DNA of 64,000 nucleotides from Saururus chinensis (Eukaryota; Streptophyta; Magnoliopsida; Piperales; Saururaceae). Every line of letters begins with the position of its first letter. The first letter of the stretch is position 1. The notes under the pieces were generated by a model, which searched no databases, had not been told where the DNA came from, and was given only the letters and a program-made list of their open reading frames with translations. Of the stretch, positions 45,916 to 59,199 are shown in pieces. Made by a program: the position numbers and the translations under genes. The stretch covers positions 47,043,178 to 47,107,177 of the forward strand of contig CP141143.1 in the NCBI GenBank assembly GCA_035235625.1, given 5' to 3'.

Positions 45916-48060
45916 ATCAAAGTTTGGAGACAATTCAATCTATTTCTATTGAAAATTTTCAATTGGTTGAAGAAAAAGAAGAACTATAGAAAGATGTTCA
46001 AACTTTGAAGAGTGAACTTGAGAAAGAGAAAATCTAGCTTATTAAAAGATAAACTCTTGTCTGTTTATGAAGAAGTTGAAGCCTTCAAATTTTTGAAAAG
46101 TAATATTCTAAATAAGATAAATTCTTAGATAATGAAATTCATGAAAGAGTAGAGACAAATGTCTTATTTGATGAGGATTGAAGACCTAGGGAGCGATTTA
46201 AAGACTTCTCAAGAAAAATTAAAATCTTTCATTTTAGGCCAAGAGAAGTTGGACAAAATTTTGTGTCTGGGACAAAATAATAGTGATAAATGAGGACTAG
46301 GGTTTAGAGAGTCAAATTCTATTAGTTTTAAGGGTATCACTAAGTTTGTCCAAGTTAAAGAACTCACGCACACTAGGAAGGTTGTTCCACAAGTTGACAG
46401 TATGTTAAAACCTAAGAATCCTTCTAGGAATCAAAGTCTAAAGTTTAAACATAGGAAGAGACATCATAAAGGTGACAATTATAAGTCCTTAATTAGACAA
46501 ATTCAAGTTATGAAATACAACATAAATTGCCTTAGTCAATGTGTCATGAACAAATCTAAACCTAAGGAAAGTTATGGTAATTTATACTTGAATAAATATC
46601 CTAAGAAGAGGAAAGAAATCAATCCACGTCATAGGAAACCTCAAGACAAAGGCACATGAACTATAAATCACACACTACACTTCACACCAAAGAACGTACG
46701 TCAAAATAGGAAGAAATTTCTTCAAATTTGGATTAGAAAAGATGTCTTAGAGAACTTTAGATCTCAAATTAATAGAATAAGGAAGCCCACCTTAGGTTGC
46801 CTTAGGATTGCTTGGCTAGGCAAGGGTAAGGAGTTTTAAACATCGAAGTAAGAGGTTTTGATTTTTGTCTATGGTTTAGTCCTTTCTATCTTTTCGACAT
46901 TCTTTTTTTTTTCTCGCATTTTAATTTGTTTTTACATGTCTTTAATTCATAGGCTTTTAAATAAAAAAATAGAATATGATCAAAAACAAAAAAAAGTGTA
47001 TCTTTTGTATGGCTTTGCAATTGGCTTTGTTTTGGTTTTTGATAAGTTCAACTCTTGTTACATATTGAGATTATTTTTTTTTATGTTGAAAAGCAACATG
47101 ATTAGTGGTCAAACATACCTTAACAAAGAGAATGATACACCAAGGAGAGTGAAGATCAATTTTATTTTCTTTTACTTGATGTTGTAATTCCTTCATTTTA
47201 AAAGCTTGCACACATCTTGTTGAGACTCAAGTCACTTTTATGTATGACCATCAAGAGAGAATAATTAAATATAAGTTGACTTAGGCATTTGGATTTTAGT
47301 GGCCTCTACGTAATCAAATTAGAGGATCTTTGGCAAGATTTTTATTTAGAATTAAAAATAAAAGAAAATTCTATTTAAATGTTCTTCAATGTTTATGAGT
47401 CTTATGAACTTTAATATCTCTATAAATAATGAAATTATCCTCGTAAAGATGGTAGGGAATGATTACCTACTTAGGTTGGCATAGGCTAGTGTGAAACTCT
47501 CATCCTCTTGACATACAAAAGAATTAATTAAAAAAAGAAAAAGAATGAAAAAAATGATGAATGATCCAAGTAGATAGGATATATAAAAAGCCAAAGCTTA
47601 GAAAACTTATTTAAGGAAGAATATCATAACTCAGAAAAAGGCATGAACATAATGATTATGAGCTTTTGATTCTTTTTTATTCCTTTAGGAATATCATGTA
47701 GATACATTCTAGCTAAAGAGAGTTAAAAAATGTGAAATTAGTCATTACTAGGGTGGTCTGAACAAATTTGTCATAGTTTGGTTCAGAGTGATCTTGCAAA
47801 ATTAAAATTAGAAGAAACAAGAGTTGACTACATTGGTGGTTTTTCTTCATAAATTAATAAAAATAGGATTAATGTGTCAAAAAGAAGAGAATAAAATTGA
47901 CAATCACATGCCAATGGGGTTTACTGATCTAAGGAAAGGTATTAGTGAACATAATCTATGGATGAAAAATTAAAGGAAACTAGATTAAGAATTCATTAAA
48001 AAGAGCTCAACTTTGCCCATTTTTATTGTTTAACTTTTAATGAGTTCTGGATGTCAAAAA
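45916..48060 (+). pseudogene. Right arm of the palindrome: second SIRE-like copia gag copy
   Basis: The plus strand carries the coiled coil (DVQTLKSELEKEK near 45,995), LKSFILGQEKLDKIL near 46,220, GITKFVQVKELTHTRKVVPQ near 46,335, and an open frame at 46,402-46,659 rich in Lys/Arg (FKHRKRHHKGDN). This order is normal for the C-terminal part of copia gag. From 46,660 to 48,060 it is non-coding and matches the left arm throughout, including its displaced part at 42.1-42.7 kb. Confidence 0.7.
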
Positions 48061-50160
48061 ATTTATTTTGATGGAAGTGTCTTGAAATATTTTAGGAATT
48101 TATTGGAATTTTTCTGGATATTTTTTAATTTTTATTATTTTTAGAAAATCAGAAATTCCATTTATTTCAAGATCGATCGACACCTAGCAATCAATCTCTA
48201 GTCGGGTTTTTTACGCCAAAGTAATGTTTTAAATTTGAAAATACTTCATTTCTCAACCTCTCCAAAGTGATCATATGGAAGAATAGAGGGGATTTGAGCT
48301 GTTTTGGTAGCAAAATGAATAGAGGCCACAGTTAGCGATAAGTATAAAATATATATATATATTTTATATGCTTTTTTACTTTATTTGCTAGTATAGATTA
48401 GGTTAATTTATAGTTAGGTATGGTTTATTTATATTAAAATAGATATTAATATTTTAGTTTATTTATTATTTAATTTTGGGAGTTATTACTAGATTAGGTA
48501 TGTATTTGAATCAAGTTGGGATTTTAATTATATTCTACATATCTAACATATCAAGTTTTTGAATTTTGTAGGTAAGGCATGCTTATCGAGGTACTTAGAT
48601 GATGTTTAGAATAATTCAAAATACTCTTTACACACTTTAAAATGATTTAGACAACTTTTTGGAGTTACAAACAAGTTGGAAATTAATATGGACATTAAAG
48701 AAAGAGATTAATGAACAGAAATTGGACACAAAACTGAACAGAATTGTCCAGATTACAGAAACAGTATAGCCGATTGAACGGGGCGCTTTGGCGATCAATC
48801 GGGTAAACTTGATGTTTAAGAAAAAGACATTATATTGGTTCAAACGGGCATGAAGGGCAATAGAACGGGATAACGCGCAGGTTCCTCTTTTGAGCCAATT
48901 TTGAGTCTTTTTCATATTAGACTTCCTCGTATGATTCCTATGCCTATATAAAGACATATTTGGCTCAAAATTGAAGTTTTTTTTAGTAGATTTTCTGAAG
49001 AGAAGAAGGAAGATCATTCAAAGCTTTTAATGGAAATTCAAGAGCTTTCTTCTACCATGCAAGACTAAACTTTTCTTTTACTTAGGAGTTGATGAAATGT
49101 AGATAAGTTTCAGTTTCTTTTATTTTTAATTTAAAACTCAGTTGTGAATAATGACAATTGTAAGACAAGAATTTCCTTTTTTTAATGGAAGAGTTTTTCA
49201 TGTTTATTCAATTCTATGTTGATTTATTGTCTTGTAGATGGTAGATTGATGTTGTTTTGATATTTACATCGATTCTAATTTCTATGATTTAGATGAGATG
49301 GTCATGCAATAGTTTTAATGTTCATATGATTAATGAATTGGATGAGTTATATTATGATGAGATGAGTCATACCTATAGCTAGTTTAGTGTAGATGATTCG
49401 TGCTATTGTCAAAGATAGTTCATGCCATGAATTTAATTAATGATTTATTATGAAGTAATTCTAGCTTGTAACTAAGAATACTTGTTCATATTCACACTAA
49501 ATTTACATTAAAGGTTAAGAAATTGTTATGGTTCTATAGTGGATTTGAATTCCTAAGTAATTTTCATCATATTGATCTCTTCCTTTTAAATAAGTTGATT
49601 ACTTTCTTTGCTTAATTAAAGTTTAAGTTGTTTTAGTTTTTAATAAACAAATTCCTCTCTTAGATTTAGTAATAATTCATCCATCTCTTAGGGTTGACAA
49701 CCCTTAAATACTTATCTTATTACAATTACCTTGTACACTTGCAAAGGGTTTAATTATTAACAATCAATTAGTACTGAACCTAAAATTTTGATTTTTAGTG
49801 GTTTTTCAATTATTTGAATGAGATTTGAACCGATAGGATTGTTAGAAATAGTTAGATCTACCTTTGTCTAAAATTTCATGTGATTTAGTCTTTTAAAAAT
49901 CAAGATTTCATGAAAAATCATGTGTTTTAAACATTTTTAAACAAATTGGGGAATTTTAAAATCGGATGTTTTTTATCAAAATTGACTAGAAGTCTAATTA
50001 TGAAGTTTATTTTACTCACTGAAATCTATCTTCAGTTCAAATTTGGAGTCAATCTAACACAAAAGTTAGGGTTTATTTAAATTTCAAACATTTGAATTTT
50101 GGCTAGCATTTCAAGAGTTTTTTGAAATGTGTAGGATTCCTAGAGTGGAGCTTACAATGA
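48061..50160 (+). mobile_element. LTR-like sequence of uncertain family
   Basis: AT-rich sequence without coding potential. The stretch around 49,680-49,760 ('tagggttgacaacccttaaatacttatcttatta', then 'ttgtacacttgcaaagg') is of the kind seen near the 3' end of plant gypsy LTRs. It lies between the palindrome's right arm and the 3' UTR of a SIRE-like copy. Ends were not found. Confidence 0.3.
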
Positions 50161-50928
50161 TTTGTATGGGGCCGATTGGTGGTTTGTTGGATGCTTTCCC
50201 ATCACCAGGATGATATACATGAGCCATAGGGAAGAGCAGATGTAGCAACAAAGGAAATGACATTTTTGGATGAATCAGATCGACTAATTACTATTGCTGA
50301 TTTTGAGCTTTCCAAGATGCTTTGACATAGACACTTACAAATATTAATCGCTTGCTCAGAGCCCGACTTCCACATGTAGATAGTGAGGAGGAGCAAAGTG
50401 GTGATGATGATGATGACGATTTATGTGTGTGTGTGTGTGTGTGTGTGTTTTGTATCACTTTTTCATGTATTCCTTTCTTTAAAACTTGTTTCAGTCCAAC
50501 TATGTTTCCTTATGACTTTGAGATATAACTTGAAACTAATGTTATGATTGAATATGTGATGTGTTGATTTTTTTTATATATTTTCATGTCTTTTAGTGAT
50601 GGTGGTAACTTGATTGTGCTTTCATGAGTATTTATGTTAATGACTACTTTAACTTTTTGTCTATTTAAGTCAAAAAGGGTTAGAAGTATTTAAAGAAAAT
50701 CAAATTGCTTGTCTTTACTTAATTGAACAATACTATGCAAATCAATTTGATTTTAGGTGTGCAAGATAAGTATAGGTTTATATAAGGCTTTCAAAGATCA
50801 ATTCCAAATGAGTCTATGTTAAGTCTTTGAGTGTCAAGTTATTTTGTACAATATAAAAATCAATGCACTATGTCAAGAGTTAGTAATTTTATGTAGCATT
50901 TTTAACAAATATATCTAAAGAGGGAGAT
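50161..50928 (+). mobile_element. 3' region of a SIRE-like copia copy with polypurine tract
   Basis: From about 50,460 the sequence parallels the minus strand of 40,800-40,006 ('atgcaaatcaatttgatttta.gtgtgcaagataagta'). AAAGAGGGAGAT precedes the LTR. A broken open frame at 50,180-50,420 encodes an acidic stretch that I do not recognise. A (GT)n microsatellite at about 50,424-50,450 follows a GAT-rich run. Confidence 0.6.
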
Positions 50929-52260
50929 TGTAAGAACATATGATTTATATGTTAAGTTTATTAGCTAATTTCTTTGTCAAAATTATGTCTACAAACCTTG
51001 GGTATGTATTTAGTCTTAGAATTTGATGAGAGGTTGTTGTAGTCAAGTCAGATTTGGAATTGAAAGGCTTGATAAATAAGAGCATACATGTTTTTATGGC
51101 TCAAGATAGAACAATTAAGAATGTTGAGGGTTTTTGAAGCATATTTAGATCACATTTGCATATCAAAATCACTTTAAAAAATTTTAGAAGTAATTTAAGG
51201 GGTTTCAAGAGGTTTTACGGTAAAAAGGGCAAAAATATAAAAAGACAGAATGATCTATCTCTTGAAAAAAAACTTGATAGAATATAGATCGGCACTTAAT
51301 TTTGCCCTTTGTAAAATAATGCCGAGCGTTATTGATCAACCAGTTGTATTAATTGATTGATCGCTTGAAGTATCATGCAGAAAACAAGCAGTGAATGATT
51401 GATCGCCATTTGGAATAATCAATCGCTTCAAGGATTAGTTACCTTAATTAAGTCATTCCGAATTCAATTTCATTCCTTATTGAAGCTAAAGACCTAAATC
51501 GGTTTGGAGAGCTAAGGGATAAGAAATTACGAATTTTGAGAGGGGAAAACTTAGAGGAGATTAGATAGTAAAGGTTCATACATTTTGCATAATGTTTTCG
51601 TATGAAGATTCACATGAAACTTGGAGTTCAAGATCAATAGTAAATTTATAAAGCTTTTCTACAGCTAAAAAGAGATTTCATAAAAAGATTTCAAAGAGGA
51701 GTTACAACATATTTTTCATGGGAGATTGAAGATTCTAAGAAGGCTAAAGTCAATAAAACAAGATGAGCTTGTTGAATGCTAAAAGGAGACATAGACAAAT
51801 CAAGGATGAAGAATAAGTTTCAAGTGCTTAAGGGAGAAGACTTGAAGGCTAGCAACAACAAAGATTTGTAGAGGTCTAAACAAAAGGAGTTTATGTTATA
51901 GTCAAAATAAATGTTAGTGGTTTGCTTGTGTCGATGTAAATTATCTTGCTTGCTAGTAGTGCATTGATTTTGTTCTTCTTTGAAACTACCATGGTTTTTT
52001 ACTTGAATTAGGGTTTTTCATGTTAAATTATTGTGTATTCATGAGTGGATTGAATACTTATGGTTTGAATGTTGATACATCGTGAGTGAGTTTTAAGAGA
52101 ATGTTTATTTGATTCCGCTACATATAAAAATTTTGCGCAAAGAGGTCATATCTTGTAATCTTTATTTGATAATCGAGTTAGGGGCTATGTAGCAATCCGC
52201 TAGGTTGGTAGATGGATATTAAACTCACATAGTATTGACTATGTCCAAAATCTTATCATA
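50929..52260 (+). mobile_element. SIRE-like copia 3' LTR (plus orientation)
   Basis: It starts TGTAAGAACATATGATTT after the polypurine tract and continues through 'gagcatacatgtttttatgg' to 'atattaaactcacatag'. It corresponds block by block to 39,993-38,753 and 37,680-38,752. At about 52,265 it meets minus-oriented gag. Confidence 0.75.
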
Positions 52261-52269
52261 ATACTCAAA

Positions 52270-52721
52270 AATCCTTTTATCTATGCCCATTATCATGTTT
52301 TCAAATTCTAGCGTAAGCGTTAGTAACCTAGACATTTTGATAGCCTTAGTTCCTACATTATACTTCACAAGTTTTTACAATGCTACATTGGCATATGTGC
52401 AATTTGAGATTAACATATGTTGTGGCTTTCCTACAACATTGAAAAATGCAGTAAAGGCCTTATTATTTTGATTTGAAGGTTTTGTTTCATTTTTATCCCA
52501 TCAACTCTCTTCTTTTAAGATAGAAATTTTGTATTTGTCTTTGGTCATAGGAAGATTTTAACCTTTAATCACCGCTTTCCAAATATTTCCATTAAGCGTT
52601 TAAATAAATGTTCTCATCCTATTCTTCTAATAAGAAAATTTTGACCATCAAATAATGGTGGACAATTTATAGGATTTCCCAAATCTTTATGTTCTTTCAT
52701 TGAATTATTTGACACGACCAT
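52270..52721 (-). pseudogene. Copia gag N-terminal fragment
   Basis: From ATG at 52,721 the minus strand reads MVVSNNSMKEHKDLG, then NPINCPPLFDGQNFLI followed by a stop and frame changes. PPLFDG.N is the start signature of copia gag (DUF4219 region), normally followed by YWK.RM. Leader and LTR sequence of the same copy lie upstream on the minus strand at 52,723-53,243. Confidence 0.7.
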
Positions 52722-53243
52722 TAAGATCAACCAAACTCAAACCACCCAAATAACAATTGTTAAGCACTCAAAGCAAGGAGAAATATAAATGTAAGTAAAC
52801 TAACAAATTATGGCACACAAATTAGCAAGGTTACCAAGTAATTCTAAGAGAAAAAAGTACACTAAGCACAATTAAAAGATCACACCCTAACACAAGATAT
52901 ATAACTCTAGAAACCAAAATCTATGAAGATTAAGCAAACTTGACACAAACATGCATAGAAAAACCGATTGATAGCTTGAAATAAAAGCAATTTTTAAATA
53001 AAAATCCTCAGCTACCACTTGAGAGTTTAATATTTATCTAGACAAGTGTAGCTAATTATTAAATTAGCCCTAGTCCAATTATCTTACAAAGATAAAGATT
53101 ACAAGTTCTAGCCTCTATGCACATGAATTTGATTTGAAACAGAATAAGCAAACTCAAAATCTAAACCCCATTCATAATCAATCTATCTATCAAACCAAGC
53201 CTGCACACCACAATCATCACACAAAGATTTGGTGTGGAAAATT
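52722..53243 (-). mobile_element. SIRE-like copia LTR end and leader, interrupted
   Basis: It matches 36,200-36,500 ('ccacttgagagtttaatatt', 'gattacaagttctagcctctatgcacat'). The LTR breaks off at about 53,243 and continues at 56,816-56,952 ('caatgccctag', 'gttgttattgttggccttcaa'), so 53,244-56,815 is inserted DNA. Confidence 0.65.
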
Positions 53244-54675
53244 GATGCACTAAAATAATGTTCAATTAAATATTTTACATTTCGAATTGTAATCCTATTT
53301 TATGTTAATTCATTGCTTATTTGGGCTATTTATGTTTTGAATAGGTTAATTAGACCTTAATTGAGTTTACATGTCTAAACAGGATTCAACAGGATCCAAC
53401 TGGAAGAGGAAGTGAAGCCCAACTACCCAAAGCTATTTAAAAGTGAAGAAAGGGCTCCTAATGGTCTAAACATGCATGGAATGATCGAACACAACCTTGT
53501 GGACCCATTGGATTTGAAATTTGCATCAAAAGAACTAAATTAGGAAAGAAGCTGATTCGGACAGATTGACACAGACTTAGTATTTTGATAATATCTTTTT
53601 ATATATAATTCGGATTGATACGCTTCTGGTGGCATTGGAAAGAAGACTTCCGTGGGTACAATTATTATTTCAGGAAGAAATTCCAAATTCCAAAGCTTTA
53701 TGGGTCGAATTTGGCATGAAAATGGACAGCTAGTAAACTAACCCGAGGCCAGCACATGGAGAATCTTTTCATTGATTATGATTGATACACATAAGGAAAG
53801 ACAATAAGGCTGATTGAATAACTAAAGGAAGATTCAAATATACTTATTTGCTAAATAAATTATTGATTTATGTGATTGATTTAGAATCTAATCATTGCTA
53901 AAGAAGCAACGAATTAGACAATCAATCAGGATGCAATCTAGAGATATGATTTCACTTTCCGCTTTAAAGCAACCCTTCTATTCCTATAAATAGAGGGGTA
54001 GACATGATAGATGGATCATTCTCTCCTCTTTGGAGCTCTCTTCCCTTATTTTCTTCTCTCATTTTGTAATTTTATTTTTAGTTTTATTGTAATGGCTTTC
54101 TAGAGCTCTCAAGCTAAGGCTAGGAATGAAGCTTATACTTGATGTTTAATAGATACTTTGATTCAAGTAAGTTCTTTATCATTTTAAATTGATGTTTCAT
54201 ATTTAAGGAGTTTATAATCTATATAATTATTTGATTCGGCGTTGATGAAAGGCACGCCGAATGCTTATAATTCCTTGTGATTATATACTTAATACTTTCA
54301 CATAGTAAATAATCAATTACTATTGTTCTATTTCAAAGTTCTTTAAAAGATAAATTTTTCGATTAAGACAAATTTTTATTTGATCTTTATTGAGTTATCA
54401 TTTGAATGAAGTATACATTAGAGATTTATTGCAAGTGGATTTTCGATGCCTTAGCATTTTCTCTTTGATTGTCTCTTATTATCTATTTCACTTTCCTTCT
54501 CTATTCTATTCTCTTCGTAATAGTTTTCTGTGTCACACAAGGCTTTCCCTGTAGATCGACCTTGTTTACTATAATTGACAAGTAAGAAAAAGAAATCTGA
54601 ACTAGACTCCTTCGTAGTCTTAGTTTAGACGTAACAACAAAAATCCAACTTGAGTAAAAAAATCATGGCAGTTTA
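53244..54675. mobile_element. Inserted LTR-like sequence, family unresolved
   Basis: No coding region. 'ttccctgtagatcgacctt' at 54,546-54,564 is of a type found near the 3' end of many plant gypsy LTRs. Boundaries rest only on where the interrupted copia LTR stops and where the next LTR starts. Confidence 0.35.
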
Positions 54676-56815
54676 TGTAACATTTCAAAATTGAGGTAAA
54701 TTATTATTATTATTATTATTATTATTATTTTATTTTAAATGTGCTAATTAATTTAGTACATTATCATTTTAGCATTATACGCACTTAAATAGATTTCTCT
54801 TGGGAATAGTGTTATTGGGCCCCATCTTATACTTGAATTAGTGGTGTAGGACCACACTCATACTTAGGGCTGAACCGGGTTGGTATAGTGGGATGGGGAG
54901 TTCTCAAACTAAAGAGTTTGTGGGTAGTTTTAAATCCCAGAAAATCAAAGAGAGTTTGTGGGTAGTTTTAAATCCATTGCTTGTAGGTTCAAAACTAACC
55001 AACTCTTTTACGGCGCAACACTTCTCTAACAAACTGATGCTCGTTTCCCTAATCTGAGCAAGCTCCGTTCTTCCATGTGCGAGCATCAGAATCAAGCAAT
55101 TGCTTCAAATGAACTATTATTCTTCTTGCTAGTTTTGGTCTAGTGACTTTGCTTGTTCCATTCACAGAGTGTTTTTTTTCTTACTCATGTGATCCTTGAT
55201 AGATACAACTATCCCTTATAGCTAGTAGAATTTACTTCCATTGCTTGAATACTTGAATCGAATTACTATGACATTTGCTTCTACTGTTTGTGGTACCTCT
55301 GTATTGCGGGAACTCTGTCTCTATTTTTGTTTCCATAATCAGGTTTGCTCTTTTGCAAGGAGATTCAATGGAAGCATGGGGTGATAAATATTCTAGTTTA
55401 TACTTTATACAATGATATGATATCTTTTCAATGATGATGCAACAAGAATTAATCACATGTGGAAACATTGTTTTTTAGTTTTTAGAGTGAGTAAACCAGA
55501 GGTTGCCTTGTGTTTGTGAACAAGAACATGAGTGAAACTTTATCATTCACCAGAATACTCTTCATCCCTTGTAGTTTTTAGTTGTTATGTTTGACCTGTT
55601 TCAATGCCCAAGTATGTCATGTTCTATTTTCTGTTACGTTGGGTCAGTAGGCAGAAGTTCTCAATTCAAGCTCTGCTTTTCGTCCAGTTATGAGTTGATT
55701 AGGTGTTGTTTGTTCTGTTGATTTAATATCCTCTTCATACTTTGTTTCCATTGCCCAATAGTGAGTCAGGTTGGGTGGAATTATTGATGGAGTTTTCATC
55801 TTGTCCATACTTTGTTTTCCTTCTGCATCAATGGTGGTGGAAGCTTGAAAGTCCTGTGAGAATCAAGGAATTGCCTTGCATCCTATTGAAAATGAATGTT
55901 CTTGAATTTGAGAAGTAATTCAACAAGAGATAGGAAGAATTTGTAAGGGAGAAAAAACTTTGTGTTGACGTCCACGGAGATGCCCTGGGTTTTCCCTTAT
56001 TGAAACGTCCATCAATGGGTAGCGGTTGTGACCAACGCGAGAGCCAGTTTGGTAGCCAGATTCACAACCAATTTTATCCATAACCGGAGTGTTTGGGTCG
56101 TTCCCGATGGTCATGAAACTGCAACCGTGGGAATAGGGAATTGTTTCCCTATTCTGTGTTTCTAGGAAGGAGACGCACTATGAACCAAAAGTCGGTCTGG
56201 TTCACAGCCACCTTATTATTGTTCTTATTTAAGTTAAAACCGGATTTTGATCTAAGACCCGGTTCATGCACTTCAATACATGGATTTTTTTTTAAAAAAA
56301 AATTACTAGAAGCAACTATCAATTATTGCAATTTATATCATTCTTGTACTTACTCATATTATTGTCTAGCAACTGTCAATTTCATATTTTTGGATATTCT
56401 TGTTATTCCATCACAGTTCCTGGTCTTGAATATTAGTGTTTTTTTTTTTCATCTTACTAAGTATTAGTGGAAATATTTGTACATCTTTTAAATTTAGGGT
56501 CCTTGCCACATTCTAAGTAGCAGATTTCTACTAGCAAGCTTTATGCAGTGGTAGCAAAGTAAACTTTTGTAATAAATTAAACTTTAGAGTTTATTTTAGT
56601 TTTGGTTTGTAATAAGGCATTCTATTGCCAATAGATACTTCACGTTATTTTATTCATTTTATTCCACTTGCACTTAGTTATTATCCTATGTTGTGATAGT
56701 CATGTTTCATTGGATGGTTCATTTTAATATTATGTGATATTGTTGGCTGATTAAAGTAGCCCCCATGGTTTTAGACATATATTTATAACTTTGTTGAAAA
56801 ATTTGGGGTGTTATA
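54676..56815 (+). mobile_element. Putative solo LTR (TGTAAC...GTTATA)
   Basis: It starts TGTAACATTTCAAAATTGAGG and ends AATTTGGGGTGTTATA, whose reverse complement TATAACACCCCAAATT mirrors the start. An (ATT)n microsatellite lies at about 54,702-54,730. A 45-bp duplication ('gagtttgtgggtagttttaa') lies at 54,913-54,975. No target duplication was found: the left flank is GTTTA and the right flank GCCTC. No gene was recognised within it. Confidence 0.5.
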
Positions 56816-56952
56816 GCCTCATAAGGCCAAATCAATGCCCTAGTAAGATAACTTACAAAGCACAAAACAAGCAACCAACTTCTAGACCTAACACAAACAA
56901 CTTTGCTTCATCCTCTTTGTTGTTATTGTTGGCCTTCAATTCTTCCTCTTTG
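56816..56952 (-). mobile_element. Continuation of the interrupted SIRE-like copia LTR
   Basis: It matches 36,590-36,690 and 38,960-39,090 of other copies on the minus strand. It is bounded by the LTR insertion on the left and by family-A copy 1 on the right. Confidence 0.6.
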
Positions 56953-59199
56953 TGTAATATCTCGGGGTTTCCTAGGTTTCAAAAATTAAACACATAGAAA
57001 ATAGGTTATTTGATAATCTTAGTAGAGTAACTTCTTTAATAGATGAAATTTGTGGCTGAAACCTATATGGTTTGAAGGTAGACAGAAAGAGCTTCGAAAC
57101 ACCACCAAGAATGTGCAAATTTGAGTTCGGATGAGGGAAATACGATAGCTCAAAGTTGAACATATCGTATAGAGCCCGTTTACCCGATTTAGACATGTAT
57201 TTGGCCCATTTAAGTAGTCTGGCGGGCCCAGTTGATTAAAGTGACTAAATTTATTTTTAGAGGCCCATTTAGGTTGTTTAAGTGGGGAGGGTTGGCCTAA
57301 CTTCTAAAGGGATTCGGAACCCTAATTCCCATAATTATAAAAGGGTTTTTCCCTTCATGAGCAAGGAATTTTTTTGGAGGTCCTTAGGGGGGAGAGAAGA
57401 AGTGGCCATAGAATTTTTCTGGCGAAGGCAGCCAGCAATGGAGTTAGAGAGGAGCATGCACAAATACTAGAGGAGAAAGACATTAGCTCATCATCTTGTT
57501 TCTTGAGTCAAGATAATTAGATGTTTTATACGTTGCTACATGTGTAATTTATTGAACAGTGGTCGTCATTTTGTAAATTTCAAATGAGGAGATGTGGGTG
57601 CAGATGGTCGCCGCCGGACGGCCACTGGTGAGCCAGCCATCTGGCCTCCAGTTCTTAGCCTTCTGTCTTTTCTTCCCCGTGTCTGGTGAGGTCCGGTAGT
57701 CACAACTGCCGGATACTGTCGGCTTGCACTACACCAATTGGGTGGAAACAGAGAGGACTTTTAATCCAGGAAGCAATAGCTCTAGGCGATGTAGCAGAAT
57801 GGTGACCATTAGCCGGAGACAAGACTCGGTCCATTGGAATCACCTCATGACTGCAATCCAGTTAGGATCGACCTATCACCCAGCTGTGGTGACCGACAAT
57901 AGTTGCACGAGTTGTGGCTAGTTAGTGAAAAAATGCCTTTTCACCCCAGCTGGCCACTGGTCAACGGCGAGCCTTGTTCCATCGGAATCGCAATCGTGGT
58001 GGCCGGACGCAGTGTTGCCAGAGGTGAGAAAAAATGCATTTTCACCCTGAATGGCCACGGGTCGGCGGCGAGCCTTGTTACATCGGAATCGCAATGGTGG
58101 TGGCCAGAGGCAGTGTTGCCAGAGGTGAGAAAACCTCTAGCTGGTTGCAGGGAAGATAACTCGTGAAGCAGATCATTGGGCCCTGGATCGAGTCGGGTAA
58201 CCCAATGCGATTCGGTCCAGTTCAAAAAAAAAACATAAAAACATAACACACCATTTGAACCAGGTCCGATAATGACCATGCGAGAATGCCAAGTTCCTTG
58301 ATAGGTTTCAGATTGAGAAAAAATCCTAGAGGCTTTAAAATGACCAATTTACCCTTATGAGTTGAATCATAGAAAATTTTAATGACTCGATTTAGGGGAT
58401 CTGATTCAAGGGCTTATGAGTGTATTTAAAAAGTAAGAAAATTTCCTTTGATAAGTTACATGTGTACCGAAAATTTAGTAGAAAAAAATCCCAGTATATA
58501 GAAAATTGACTATTTTACACCTAGGGTTGATGTAATACTATTAATTAAACAGGAGTCGGTTCTACAACCCTATTATATGACAAGAAAATTACCTCGGGTT
58601 CTTAAAGTCAAGGTGTACCCCTGAGATTAGTGTGAAACACATTAGGTATTAAGGAAGTCCTAACTAAGATAACAAAAATACCCTATGAGCAGACGGGTCT
58701 GCATTTGTGTGAATGAAATTAAAGGGCCAATGTGATACTGAAACCTTTTTAGAGGTTAAAGACTTACCCAAGAGCAGAGAGGACCATATCCAATGTAAGA
58801 TAATTACTTAAATGCCATTAGGTGCATTATGACCCATTTTCATAAAGTTTAATAAGCTAACCTAAGGAGGGTTAGGGCATGAGAGAGCAAACATTTCTAA
58901 TATAATTACTGAGTTTGGTTATATATATTATGATCTACTTGGACCTTTATGTTGTTCATTATTTTGATGTTTACTATTGTTGTTGTGATAGTAATTTATT
59001 ACTAGCATAAGATTAATAAAAGATTAATCAATGAAGTTATATATCTTTGGATTGGGCGAGAACACCTAATCAAGATAAAGACTAAAATATCTCAGAGGGG
59101 TTTGGGACTAGTTCATAGAGTAAAAAAAGCCTTTTACCTAACAATTTGCCTTAGTTGATGAACCGATGGCAGTTTTGAGTATTAACCCTAGTCTCATAG
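56953..59199 (+). mobile_element. Family-A solo LTR, copy 1, first part
   Basis: It starts TGTAATATCTCGGGG and follows the minus-strand copy at 63,046 downwards: 'gagttcggatgagggaaatacga', 'gttgaacatatcgta.ag.gcccgtttacc'. A GC-rich leader lies at 57,600-58,200 with two 110-bp-spaced copies of 'catcggaatcgcaat.gtggtggcc' (57,980 and 58,081). 'aagactaaaatatctcagaggggtttggga' near 59,080 matches 33,415. It is split at 59,199 by copy 2 and resumes at 63,047. Confidence 0.75.

Noticed and set aside
50424..50450. (GT)n run, and (ATT)n at about 54,702-54,730
   Set aside because: Ordinary microsatellites; no further meaning supported.
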